A stretch of DNA of 64,000 nucleotides from an uncultured Ruminiclostridium sp. (GCA_910588335.1 CAJUQV010000001.1:62001-126000); one strand, 5' to 3'; shown: positions 53,644 through 62,470, numbered from the stretch's first letter. The notes: generated by a model from the letters alone, not told the origin. Translations and numbers: made by a program.

Positions 53644-54105
53644 TTATTTAAGCTTTTCCGTCATAACGACAGCATGGGCGGTAAAGCCCGTTTTTTCGTA
53701 AAATTCCACCGCTTCCGCGTTTGAGACGTTTACCTTAAGCTGAACTTTGGAACAGCCCAGTTCCTTCGCCCTTTCCTTTACGGCAGCCATAAGGGCGGTT
53801 CCGATTCCCGACCGCCTTAGCCCTTTTTTTACTCCAAAGCAGTCTATATGGCACAATTTATAAGGATACCTGTCGGGATAATCCACATCGATAATTTTTA
53901 ACACGGCATAAGCGTTTATTCCGCCATCATCGTTTACCCATATTTCCTCATTTTCGTCTGAAAGCGCCTTAGATATCCCTTCTTCAAAGAATCCCCGTTC
54001 GGGCAATTTAAAAAAGTCGGGTTCCTTTTCCGCATGGTGAGCCACAAGCTCCGAAAAAAGCTCCTCAATAGCGTTTTTGTCATTTATATCCGCTTTTCTT
54101 ATCAT
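53644..54105 (-). CDS. GNAT-family N-acetyltransferase in the tyrS operon
   Basis: Cytosolic acetyltransferase of 153 residues. The start IRKADINDKNAIEELF is typical of GNAT proteins; the acetyl-CoA motif is LRRSGIGTALMAAVKERA near 105, then NVSNAEAVEFYEKTGFTAH near 130. Substrate unknown. ATG 54105 follows GGAAAGGG; the upstream ATG 54138 would place that site inside the gene. It lies between the T-box and tyrS, so tyrosine starvation should induce it. Confidence 0.87.
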   Translation of the reverse strand: MIRKADINDKNAIEELFSELVAHHAEKEPDFFKLPERGFFEEGISKALSDENEEIWVNDDGGINAYAVLKIIDVDYPDRYPYKLCHIDCFGVKKGLRRSGIGTALMAAVKERAKELGCSKVQLKVNVSNAEAVEFYEKTGFTAHAVVMTEKLK

Positions 54106-54228
54106 AAATATTTTCCCTTTCCGTCTTTGCTTCGTCATTTAAATTTGTTCGGAAAATATTCGACGTAATCCGCGGAATTATTTATAAATCCCACTGCTAC
54201 CACCTTCCCTCAATATGAAAAATATAAA

Positions 54229-54550
54229 AACGCCCTCAATGAGCTTGCTCACTGAGGGCGATGTTAATCACGGTACCACCTCATTTTACGGCAAAACGCC
54301 GCCTTACCAAAGCGCGTAATCAATTCAATTAAAAATACTTAAATCGCAAAATGAAAACAGGCTTTTGAGCTGTAACGGGCTCGCCCGTATCCCGCTGATT
54401 CCCAAATTTATTCTTAATAAGAACAATTTTTAACGTTTTTTCACGGAATCGCTCGGAAACGTATTTCACCTGCCGCCGCTGACCCTCTCGCACCAACCGG
54501 GGGCTCTCTGACAACATATCGGCAAGCTACTTTTTTTCCTCAACGCTTTA
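54229..54550 (-). promoter_or_regulatory. T-box leader, probably tyrosine-specific
   Basis: On the minus strand the leader has AGAGAGCCCCCGGTTGGTGC in stem I, a specifier region GGTGAAATACGTTTCC containing the Tyr codon UAC, the T-box sequence GAGGTGGTACCGTG (around 54268-54283), and a terminator CGCCCTCAGTGAG/CTCATTGAGGGCG followed by TTTTT (54229-54262). Uncharged tRNA-Tyr would stabilise the antiterminator. A promoter TTGACA (54592-54587), 17 bp, TACACT (54569-54564) starts it. Confidence 0.92.
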
Positions 54551-54676
54551 TGGTGTTGTAATCAGTGTAACATAAAACTTATTTAATGTCAATAGCTTAA
54601 TAAATTTTTTGTCATAATAAAGCAATAGTAACCAAAAATATAACCGTTAATAAGCCTACCTTTACCAAAAATTACA

Positions 54677-54705
54677 TTGAAAAAAATTTTGTTATATGCT
54701 AAAAT
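54677..54705 (+). promoter_or_regulatory. promoter of pth
   Basis: TTGAAA (54677-54682), 17 bp, TAAAAT (54700-54705). It is divergent from the T-box promoter 85 bp away. Confidence 0.75.
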
Positions 54706-54747
54706 GAATGTATATGCAAAAATGAAAGGAGCAGCGGAGAGGAAAGT

Positions 54748-55383
54748 ATGTCTATTTTCGATATATTCAAAGCGCTTGAAAAGGACAAAAATGAAAAAAC
54801 GGGACTAAACCCTCCGGAGTTTATAATAGCGGGTCTGGGCAATCCCGGAACACAGTATGAGAACACACGTCACAACTGCGGATTTATGGCGGCGGAAACG
54901 CTGGCGGATATATACGAAACCCCGCTTAAAAGACTAAGATTCAAATCATTGACCGGCGAAATCAGCATCGGGGGTAAACGCTGCCTGGTTATGAAGCCCA
55001 CCACCTTTATGAACAACAGCGGAGACGCTGTGGAAGAAGCGGCTGTATTTTACAAAATCCCTCCCGAACGGATTCTGGTAATATACGATGATATTTCTCT
55101 TGACGTTGGCAGATTGAGGATAAGAGGGAAGGGAAGCGATGGTGGGCATAACGGAATGAAGAGCATTATATTAAGGCTGAACAGCGATAATTTTCCGAGA
55201 ATAAGGATCGGAGTGGGGAAGAAGCCCAATAAGGATTATGATTTAGCAGACTGGGTGCTGTCAAGGTTTATAAAGGAAGAGGGAGAGAAGCTTGAAACGG
55301 CGCTGAGCAACTCGGCGAAAGCGGCCGAGCTGGTAGTGGAAGGGAAGATAAACGAGGCTATGAACCTATATAACAGGGCTTAG
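54748..55383 (+). CDS. pth: peptidyl-tRNA hydrolase
   Basis: Cleaves peptidyl-tRNA released from stalled ribosomes. The protein has 211 residues. After an N-terminal extension of about 25 residues, IAGLGNPGTQYENTRHNCGF gives the catalytic His; KPTTFMNNSGDAV, VIYDDISLDVGRLRIR and GSDGGHNGMKSI with RIRIGVG complete the family set. GAGAGGAAAG precedes the ATG. Single-gene unit. Confidence 0.96.
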   Translation: MSIFDIFKALEKDKNEKTGLNPPEFIIAGLGNPGTQYENTRHNCGFMAAETLADIYETPLKRLRFKSLTGEISIGGKRCLVMKPTTFMNNSGDAVEEAAVFYKIPPERILVIYDDISLDVGRLRIRGKGSDGGHNGMKSIILRLNSDNFPRIRIGVGKKPNKDYDLADWVLSRFIKEEGEKLETALSNSAKAAELVVEGKINEAMNLYNRA

Positions 55384-55818
55384 AACCTGTCCGCATAGAA
55401 AAGGTTTTTAACAAACAAAGCAGTTATATTAACACCGCTTAACCCACACAAATATCTTTCCCGCGACTCATTCGACAAAACCGTCCCTACACCCACAATT
55501 GCCCCACCGCAGGGGGCGCAGCCGTAATTTTCCTGTCGGAAAATTACGTGACGCTTCGCGTCAGCTTGTTTCGCTCCGCTCCACTCGCGGCTGCGCCGCG
55601 GCTCGCGTTCCGGCTTCCGCCGTCAACAATCCCTTATATAGCCCTATTTTCTCCGAATTTTTCCTATACCGAAACCGTTACCGCTATAAAAACCCCGAAA
55701 GAAAACCGCATCAATTACCCCCACCTTTTATTCAATCTATAGACAAATAGATTGAATTGCAATTACACCTTAAGCACTATTTGCAAATCTTTTAATATTT
55801 TAAAAGGACGCTTCTCAA
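55384..55818 (+). other. intergenic stretch with a GC-rich three-way junction
   Basis: GGCGCAGCCG (55515-55524) pairs with CGGCTGCGCC (55588-55597). Inside lie a perfect 10-bp hairpin GTAATTTTCC/GGAAAATTAC (55524-55547) and TGACGC/GCGTCA (55549-55563). A palindrome ATTCAATCTAT/ATAGATTGAAT lies at 55730-55757. It may be a non-coding RNA, a repeat element or a terminator complex; I recognise no family. Confidence 0.5.
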
Positions 55819-56493
55819 ATGTTCCCAATTGCACACATACAAAACGATTTTAACGAAAAATTCGGAATTCCCCGCCAGAGCGGTCTTGCCGAGCTGCCCT
55901 CGGTAATAGTGTTCACTCCGGAATACCGCGTAAAAGAAGCCTTCCGAGGCCTTGAGCTTTACTCCCATATCTGGCTGATATGGCAGTTTTCCGAAATCCC
56001 CGACAAAAAATGGTCACCCACCGTCCGCCCTCCAAAACTCGGAGGAAACAAAAGAATGGGAGTTTTTGCCACAAGATCGCCCTTCCGACCCAACCCCATA
56101 GGACTTTCGGCGGTGAAACTGCTGAAAATCGATTACGAAGCCGAAAACTCCCCCCTCCTCCACGTGTCGGGAGCGGATCTGATGAATAATACCCCTATTT
56201 ATGACATAAAACCCTACCTCCCCTACGCCGATTCCTTTCCCGAAGCAAGCGGAGGCTTTGCGCAGCAAAATAAAAGCGGCTTTCTTACCGTGGACTTTCC
56301 CGAAACGCTTCTGAATATGATACCGAAAGCCAGCCAAAACGGACTTATATCCGCCCTTTCTCAGGATCCACGCCCATCTTATCAGAACACCCCGCATCGA
56401 ATATATACCTTTGGCTTCGGCGGATTGCAAATAAGCTTCACTGTCGCCGATAATACACTTACGGTCGTAAACGTGAAACCCGATCTCGGATAA
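55819..56493 (+). CDS. trmO: tRNA (N6-threonylcarbamoyladenosine(37)-N6)-methyltransferase
   Basis: SAM-dependent enzyme that methylates t6A37 in some tRNAs, with the TsaA/TrmO beta-barrel. The 224 residues start with FPIAHIQNDFNEKFGIPRQS, followed by FRGLELYSHIWLIWQF, RMGVFATRSPFRPNPIGLSA near 80-100 and LMNNTPIYDIKPYLPYAD. The second domain ends in the short strand IYTFGFGGLQISFTV. AAAAGGA precedes the ATG. Confidence 0.93.
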   Translation: MFPIAHIQNDFNEKFGIPRQSGLAELPSVIVFTPEYRVKEAFRGLELYSHIWLIWQFSEIPDKKWSPTVRPPKLGGNKRMGVFATRSPFRPNPIGLSAVKLLKIDYEAENSPLLHVSGADLMNNTPIYDIKPYLPYADSFPEASGGFAQQNKSGFLTVDFPETLLNMIPKASQNGLISALSQDPRPSYQNTPHRIYTFGFGGLQISFTVADNTLTVVNVKPDLG

Positions 56494-56613
56494 AAACGGT
56501 ATCGTTTATAAAATATAACCGCTGCCGGATATCCCGAACTTTGGAATTGCTTCGCAATTCCGGCAGCTTGTTTAAACTGAACTTGAAAAACATTATTTAG
56601 GTTACAAATCAGA

Positions 56614-56642
56614 TTGACATCAGCGGAAAATTATGTTAAAAT
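56614..56642 (+). promoter_or_regulatory. promoter of the two-component signalling cluster
   Basis: TTGACA (56614-56619), 17 bp, TAAAAT (56637-56642). Upstream, CTGCCGGATATC and GGAATT-GCTTCGC-AATTCC (56543-56565) resemble the leader of the RpiR gene. Confidence 0.8.
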
Positions 56643-56743
56643 GTATTCATAAAAACAAAAAAGTAACCGAGCAAATGTCAAATTAACAGTTCGGTTCATC
56701 GCGATTTTATTTTTCTTAAAAAATAACGAAGGGTTGTGGTTTT

Positions 56744-57883
56744 TTGGACGCTATCAATACCTCAAGAAAATATAACGTGCTTATCAACGGAAGGAATATG
56801 TCCATTGTCATGGACTTTATCACCCACTCGGAATCGTATTTCAAGTGCCTGAGCACCTCCGACTGCTGGCAGGATGTTTTGGGACACTTTGAGTTGTTTA
56901 AACCCGATATTTACCTTTGCTTCGTAGATTCCATTTACAGCAAAATTCTAACTCAAACCAATGCCTTAAAGGGTGACGCGCTCTATAACGATGCTCCTAT
57001 TTTCGTTGTTGCCGACGAGGAAACCTATGAGGAGCTGGAACAAAACCCGCGCTCGGCCATAAGCGTAGTCATAAAACGCCCCATCTCTACCGACAATCTG
57101 ATTTTAAGAATGACAATGCACTTAGAACAAAGAGAAAGAGCCGCCAAGCTGGAAGCGGATAAAGAAGCCGAACGGCTCGCTAAGCTTGAGGCCAGAAGAT
57201 CGCAGGCTATCGCCGAGGAAAAATCGGCCAGGAACGCCTCCTCCGCACCGCAGGTCAGAAAGGCGGAGGAAAAAAAGAAAAACAGCATTTGGGAAAACTG
57301 GGAAGAGCCTATTTTTAAAGATCATAAAAAGCCCGTAAAATTCAAGCCCCTTCAGCCTAAAACCGAAAACAAACCCGCATCCAACTTGCCGACCCCCGAA
57401 GCCGTCAATCCGGAAAACGCGTCAACCGAACAGCCGCCCGCCAATACCGCAGTTTCGCAGGAGCCGAATACGGCTGCAACGCCTGAAACCGTCCTGCCCG
57501 CTAAGGAGAAAAAATCTGGAGGCAAAAAACATATTCTTATCGTGGATGACGACCGTACTGTGCTTAAAATGCTTAAAACCGCCTTAGAGGAGGAATACGA
57601 CATAACAACCATGGTAAACGGCGTTATGGTGGAAAAATTCCTTATGGCGAAGGACGTGGATATGGTCATATTGGACTATGAAATGCCCGGACTCACAGGC
57701 GCGGATATTTTCCGTAAGCTTAAAGTCAATGAAAAGACGGTAAAAATACCCGTATGCTTCCTGACGGGTATTTCCGACCGTGAAAAGATAATGGAGGTAA
57801 TGTCGCTGAGACCTCACAGCTACCTTTTAAAGCCCATTGATATGGATATGCTGAAGGCGGCTATTACCAATCTTACCAATTAA
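56744..57883 (+). CDS. response regulator with two receiver-like domains and a long linker
   Basis: Cytosolic signalling protein of 379 residues. Residues 1-125 have a receiver-like layout (FKPDIYLCFVDS; APIFVVADEE; VVIKRPIS) but lack a clear acidic pocket. A charged coiled coil (about 125-165, LEQRERAAKLEADKEAERLA) and a Pro/Thr/Ala-rich linker to about 260 follow. The C-terminal receiver (262-378) has ILIVDDDRTVLKML, the phospho-acceptor in VILDYEMPGLTG (Asp near 310), FLTG and LLKPI. No output domain exists, so it signals by contact. The start is TTG at 56744 with AAGGG upstream. It precedes the hybrid kinase by 47 nt. Confidence 0.85.
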   Translation: MDAINTSRKYNVLINGRNMSIVMDFITHSESYFKCLSTSDCWQDVLGHFELFKPDIYLCFVDSIYSKILTQTNALKGDALYNDAPIFVVADEETYEELEQNPRSAISVVIKRPISTDNLILRMTMHLEQRERAAKLEADKEAERLAKLEARRSQAIAEEKSARNASSAPQVRKAEEKKKNSIWENWEEPIFKDHKKPVKFKPLQPKTENKPASNLPTPEAVNPENASTEQPPANTAVSQEPNTAATPETVLPAKEKKSGGKKHILIVDDDRTVLKMLKTALEEEYDITTMVNGVMVEKFLMAKDVDMVILDYEMPGLTGADIFRKLKVNEKTVKIPVCFLTGISDREKIMEVMSLRPHSYLLKPIDMDMLKAAITNLTN

Positions 57884-57930
57884 ACCCTTTTTAACCTTTT
57901 AATTTTTTAAGAAAGGGACGGTCACAGGTT

Positions 57931-60897
57931 ATGGATAAGAGCAATGAGGAAAAAAACGAATTATATTTAACCAATCTTATAGACATTGAAATGCTCCAGA
58001 GAATACAGGACGCCTTTGGAGATATGACCGGCATGGCAGTGGTCACCGTGGACGATAAGGGTGAGCCGGTAACCAGCCCCACCAATTTCACCGACTTTTG
58101 CCGCAAATACACAAGATGCTCGGAGGAGGGCCGGCGCCGCTGCGAAAAATGCGATATAAAAGGCGCCGAGCTGAGTCTGCAAACGGGTGAAAATTACTCC
58201 CACTACCACTGCCACGCCGGTCTTGTGGACTTTGCCGCCCCCATAATGGCGGGCGATAAAATGATAGGCGGATACATAGGTGGACAAATTCTCACCTCTC
58301 CCCCCGATTTGGATAAATTCAGGAAAATTGCCGCCGAGATCGGCGTTGATCCCGACGAGTATGTGGAAGCGGTAAAAAAGGTACGAATAGTCAGCGAGGA
58401 AAAAGCCTCCGCCGCGTCCAACTTTCTCTGCGTCATAGCTTCCGTGCTGTCGGATATGGTGTACAAGGGGTATGTTATACAAAAAAACGCGGTGGAAATA
58501 AAAAAAGCCGCCCGTATGAAATCTGATTTTCTCGCCAATATGAGCCACGAAATACGCACCCCCATGAACGCAATCATAGGCATGGCCGACCTTGCCCTAA
58601 GAGAGGAAATGTCTCCCGCTGCCAGGGATTTTATACATCAGGTGAAGGCTTCCGGCAAAAATTTGCTGGTAATTATAAACGATATTCTGGATTTCTCAAA
58701 AATCGAATCCGGTAAAATGGATATTGTAGAGGTCGAATACATCCCCCTTTCACTGGTCAACGACCTTACCTGTATCATCAACAGCCGTATAGGGAACAAG
58801 GACATAGAGTTCACCATGGATATCCCCCCCGATCTTCCCAAAAGCCTTTACGGAGATAACATAAGAATACACCAAGTGTTGCTGAACATACTGACAAATG
58901 CCGTTAAGTTTACCAAACAGGGCGAAATAAACCTGAAAATGGAAATAGAGCGCATGGACAACAATATACTGAATATGCGCATAGCCATTAAAGATACCGG
59001 AGTAGGCATCAAGAAAAACGACCTTGAAAAACTTTTTACCTCATTCCAGCAGGTAGACAGCAAACGCAACCGCAATATAGAAGGAACCGGTCTCGGTCTC
59101 GCCATTTCAAAACAGCTTTTACAGCTTATGAACGGCAAAATATCGGTGACCAGCGAATACGGAAAAGGTTCCACCTTTACCATAGAACTGCCGCAGAAAA
59201 TACTTGACGACGCTCCCGCGCTGACGTTGCCCGAAGAACCCGTCACATCGGCAATACTGATCAGCAACCCGTATGTGAAAAAACAGCTTATGAGAGACCT
59301 TAACCGCATAGGCTCCCAATGTATAGACCTTTCGGAGGGCACCGAGCTTTCCGAGCTGAACACGGATTTTATGTTCGTTGAAAAGATGTTTTTTTCTCAA
59401 AGCGTGCAAAGGCTCCTTTTGGATAACTCCAAAATACACGGTATCGTGCTGTCTGATTACGATAATATAGAATTGGTGGATATACCCGGCGTAAAGGTTA
59501 TCAGCAAACCCGCCTATTCCTTAAGCATATACAATGCCATGGGAATTACCGACATATGCACGGAAACGGAAGAGTCCGACACGGCGGGCGGTTTTACATT
59601 TATCGCACCGGACGCACATATATTGGTGGTAGACGATAACCCCGTAAACCTTACTGTGGCAAAGGGACTCCTGGAGCCGCTGCGTATGCACACTGACACG
59701 GCTCCAGGCGCCGCTGAGGCCATAGAAGCCATACATAAAGTAAAATATGACCTTATATTTATGGACCATATGATGCCGGAAGTAGACGGAATAGAAGCGA
59801 CGCACATTATACGCAGGCTTGTACCCAGCTATAACGACATACCTATAATCGCCCTTACCGCAAACGCCATAGGCGGAGCAAAGCAGATGTTTATTAAAGA
59901 GGGAATGAACGACTTTTGTGCAAAACCCATTGAAATGAAGGATATTCTCTCAAAACTGAAAAAATGGCTGCCCAAAGAGAAAATACTTCCTTTCACCGAC
60001 GTTTCGGGCGGTTCGGTACAGGATATACCGGAAATACACAGTCCCGCCGGCGACGATACCAATATATTGAATATAAAAGAATTGGACGTAAGCCGCGCAA
60101 TATCACTTTTGGGAAGCGAAAAGCTGTACTGCACAGTGCTTAAAGAATACTACTCCGCCATAGATAAAAAGCGCAGTTCCATTCTGGGTCATAAAAACAA
60201 TCAAAGATGGCGTGACTATACCATAGAAGTACACTCACTCAAAAGCACTTCAAAACAAATCGGCGCAGACCATCTTTCATCTTTGGCGGCGGAACTTGAA
60301 AAGGCGGGAAATGAAAACAATATTGATTTTATAATGCTCCATACGGAGGAAATGCTGACGGAATATCTTAAGCTTAAAGACATACTTAAGCCGTATTTTC
60401 CCGAATGCGCCGAAAACGAAGCGGAAAAACCGCCTCAGACTGCAGACGTGTTTGAGCTGCTTTCTAAAATGCAGGAAGCGCTGGATAACTTCGATACGCT
60501 GCAAATAGACGACGTTACGGAACAGATGTCGGCTTATACCTTTACGGGAAAACAAAACGAGCTTTTCCTAAAGCTGAAGTGCGCCGCTGAAAAAAGCGAT
60601 ATCGACGTATGCACGGAAATCGTCACCGAATGGGGAAAGCTCATCGTAGGCTCCGACAGCAACGCCGTTAAGGGTCAGACGCTTATTGAAATGCTATGCA
60701 GAATACAAAACGCCCTTGACAACTTCGATACTTTGGAAATCGACGACGTAATAGAAAAAATGAGCAAGTTCAACTTTACCGAAAAAGGAAAGGAATATTT
60801 CGGAAAACTTAAAACCGCTTCCGACATCTACGATCTGGATAGCTGCAACCAAATTGTCGAAGAATGGAGAAACGCCGCCGAAAAGGCGATGCGGTAA
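57931..60897 (+). CDS. PocR-domain hybrid histidine kinase with receiver, Hpt and duplicated C-terminal module
   Basis: Sensor kinase of 988 residues without membrane segments. A PocR ligand-binding domain (about 10-165) has FCRKYTRCSEEGRRRCEKCD and HYHCHAGLVDFAAPIM, a Cys/His set that could hold metal. HisKA follows with MSHEIRTPMNAIIGMA (His near 205), the ATPase with QVLLNILTNAVKFT, DTGVGI and GTGLGLAIS, a degenerate receiver (about 440-540), a true receiver (563-690; LIFMDHMMPEVDG, Asp near 611) and Hpt (about 712-815; VHSLKSTSKQIG, His near 768). The last 150 residues hold two copies of a 65-residue helical module (EALDNFDTLQIDDVTEQMS; NALDNFDTLEIDDVIEKMS). AAAGGGA lies upstream of the ATG. 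Its phosphate could pass to either neighbouring regulator. Confidence 0.93.
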   Translation: MDKSNEEKNELYLTNLIDIEMLQRIQDAFGDMTGMAVVTVDDKGEPVTSPTNFTDFCRKYTRCSEEGRRRCEKCDIKGAELSLQTGENYSHYHCHAGLVDFAAPIMAGDKMIGGYIGGQILTSPPDLDKFRKIAAEIGVDPDEYVEAVKKVRIVSEEKASAASNFLCVIASVLSDMVYKGYVIQKNAVEIKKAARMKSDFLANMSHEIRTPMNAIIGMADLALREEMSPAARDFIHQVKASGKNLLVIINDILDFSKIESGKMDIVEVEYIPLSLVNDLTCIINSRIGNKDIEFTMDIPPDLPKSLYGDNIRIHQVLLNILTNAVKFTKQGEINLKMEIERMDNNILNMRIAIKDTGVGIKKNDLEKLFTSFQQVDSKRNRNIEGTGLGLAISKQLLQLMNGKISVTSEYGKGSTFTIELPQKILDDAPALTLPEEPVTSAILISNPYVKKQLMRDLNRIGSQCIDLSEGTELSELNTDFMFVEKMFFSQSVQRLLLDNSKIHGIVLSDYDNIELVDIPGVKVISKPAYSLSIYNAMGITDICTETEESDTAGGFTFIAPDAHILVVDDNPVNLTVAKGLLEPLRMHTDTAPGAAEAIEAIHKVKYDLIFMDHMMPEVDGIEATHIIRRLVPSYNDIPIIALTANAIGGAKQMFIKEGMNDFCAKPIEMKDILSKLKKWLPKEKILPFTDVSGGSVQDIPEIHSPAGDDTNILNIKELDVSRAISLLGSEKLYCTVLKEYYSAIDKKRSSILGHKNNQRWRDYTIEVHSLKSTSKQIGADHLSSLAAELEKAGNENNIDFIMLHTEEMLTEYLKLKDILKPYFPECAENEAEKPPQTADVFELLSKMQEALDNFDTLQIDDVTEQMSAYTFTGKQNELFLKLKCAAEKSDIDVCTEIVTEWGKLIVGSDSNAVKGQTLIEMLCRIQNALDNFDTLEIDDVIEKMSKFNFTEKGKEYFGKLKTASDIYDLDSCNQIVEEWRNAAEKAMR

Positions 60898-60910
60898 AAA
60901 TCGGCTTTTA

Positions 60911-61010
60911 TACTAATCTTTAATCATATTGCAGACAAAGTCGAAAATATGATTAAAGATTACACCCGAAGCGCTAATCTTTGGTCAACATTTTTGACCA
61001 AAGATTAGTA
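60911..61010 (+). repeat. two tandem AT-rich palindromes between kinase and HD-GYP genes
   Basis: CTAATCTTTAATCATATT / AATATGATTAAAGATTA (60913-60961) and CTAATCTTTGGTCAA / TTGACCAAAGATTAG (60974-61009), joined by ACACCCGAAGCG. Both belong to the dispersed family. Confidence 0.8.
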
Positions 61011-61049
61011 TTAACATATGCCCCTTAAGAGGAAGGAAAAGTAATAAAT

Positions 61050-62078
61050 ATGAGAAATTCTCTTTTGATCGCGGACGACGTCGAGATAAACAGATGTATC
61101 TTGGCGGAAGCCTTTAAGGAAGAATACAATATAATAGAAGCGGAAAACGGCGTAGAAGCTATAAAATCGCTGAGAAACAACGACGGTATAGCCGCCGTAC
61201 TGCTGGATCTTATAATGCCCGAAATGGGGGGCATGGAGGTGCTGAAGGAGATGAACAAAACAGGAGATATTTTCCGTATCCCCGTTTTTATAATCACCTC
61301 ATCCGATAACGAAGAAACCTTTATCGACGCTTATCACTTAGGCGCGGTGGACGTTATAGTAAAGCCTTTTATAACTCACTTTCTTAAGTGCCGCGTTGCC
61401 AATATAATCGAGCTTTACCGACACAGAAACAATCTGGAATCCATCGTTACGGAACAGCTTACAAGGCTCAACAGCATGAACCGCTCAATGGTGGAAACTC
61501 TCGCATCGGTAATTGAGTTCAGAAGCTGTGAATCGGGGGAGCACGTAAGACGGATAAGTTATATAACAAGCGTTCTTATGACGGCTATCAGCGAAATGTA
61601 TACCGAATACTATCATTCCAAGAACGACATCGACCATATTGCCATGGCCGCAGTACTCCATGATGTGGGGAAAATATCAATACCCGACCTTATACTTAAT
61701 AAACCGGCAAAGCTTACGAAACCCGAATTTGAAATAATGAAGCGTCACACTATAAAAGGCTGCGAAATACTGTCCAGCATACCCTCCGAGATGATGGACA
61801 AGGAGGTATATCAGCTAAGCTACGATATCTGCCGTCATCACCATGAGAGATGGGACGGAGGCGGATATCCGGACGGTCTTAAAGGCGACGAAATCTCGAT
61901 TCACGCACAGGCGGTGGCGATAGCGGACGTATATGATGCGCTGACCTCACCGAGAGTTTATAAGGCGGCTTATTCGCATGAAAAAGCGTTGGAAATGATA
62001 TTCAACGGGGAATGCGGGTGTTTTAATCCGAAAGTGATAGAAGCGTTTAAGCTGATAGCGGAAAAAATACGCAAATAA
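61050..62078 (+). CDS. HD-GYP response regulator, cyclic-di-GMP phosphodiesterase type
   Basis: Cytosolic response regulator of 342 residues. The receiver (1-120) has LLIADDVEINRC, the phospho-acceptor in VLLDLIMPEMGG (Asp near 53), ITSSDNEE and VKPFI. The HD-GYP domain (about 145-340) has HVRRISYI, the metal-binding VLHDVGKISIPD, HTIKGCEIL, HHERWDGGGYPDGLKGDEI near 264 and VAIADVYDALTSPR. All metal ligands appear present, so hydrolysis of cyclic-di-GMP is likely. AAGAGGAAGGAAAAG precedes the ATG. It lies 152 nt after the hybrid kinase, its probable phosphodonor. Confidence 0.93.
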   Translation: MRNSLLIADDVEINRCILAEAFKEEYNIIEAENGVEAIKSLRNNDGIAAVLLDLIMPEMGGMEVLKEMNKTGDIFRIPVFIITSSDNEETFIDAYHLGAVDVIVKPFITHFLKCRVANIIELYRHRNNLESIVTEQLTRLNSMNRSMVETLASVIEFRSCESGEHVRRISYITSVLMTAISEMYTEYYHSKNDIDHIAMAAVLHDVGKISIPDLILNKPAKLTKPEFEIMKRHTIKGCEILSSIPSEMMDKEVYQLSYDICRHHHERWDGGGYPDGLKGDEISIHAQAVAIADVYDALTSPRVYKAAYSHEKALEMIFNGECGCFNPKVIEAFKLIAEKIRK

Positions 62079-62104
62079 TGCTAATCCCTTTTTATACTAT
62101 TGAA

Positions 62105-62264
62105 AAACAAATAGGAGCGAAGCGACTAATTGTCCTTTCCGCTTCCCTTTCGGACTCCGAAAGGGAAGTAGGGGAGTCCAAAGGACGGGGGCAACGCCCC
62201 CAAAGCTTGTTTATTTTTTGCACTGTTTGTATTTTTGTTTAAACTTTTTTTGCATTGCTATAAT
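62105..62264 (-). repeat. 160-bp structured repeat, copy B (inverted relative to copy A)
   Basis: Reverse complement of 43783-43941 with few differences. Its minus-strand reading gives GGGGGCGTTGCCCCC and the CTTCCCTTTCGG/CCGAAAGGGAAG stem. It starts 27 bp after the HD-GYP stop. Confidence 0.85.
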
Positions 62265-62337
62265 TGCAATTCATCCCAAAATAGTATTATACTGAGGGCA
62301 TTACGTCAGTTTAAAAAGTGATTGGTATAATACTAAT

Positions 62338-62445
62338 ACTGTTAACCAATTAAAAATTGGAAAAATGGTTTTTAATTGGTTAACAGTGTTTCGGGTGTAA
62401 TAACCATTTTGACTATGATTTTATCCTGTGTCAAAATGGTTATTA
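62338..62445 (+). repeat. two AT-rich palindromes
   Basis: ACTGTTAACCAATTAAAAA / TTTTTAATTGGTTAACAGT (62338-62387), identical in its arms to 10847-10895, and TAATAACCATTTTGAC / GTCAAAATGGTTATTA (62398-62445). Confidence 0.8.
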
Positions 62446-62470
62446 ATATAAATCCTGATAAAAATCAGAT

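Noticed and set aside
44178..62445. Possible CRISPR array from the recurring palindromes
   Set aside because: The repeats are scattered between genes at irregular distances, vary in sequence and have no regular spacers.
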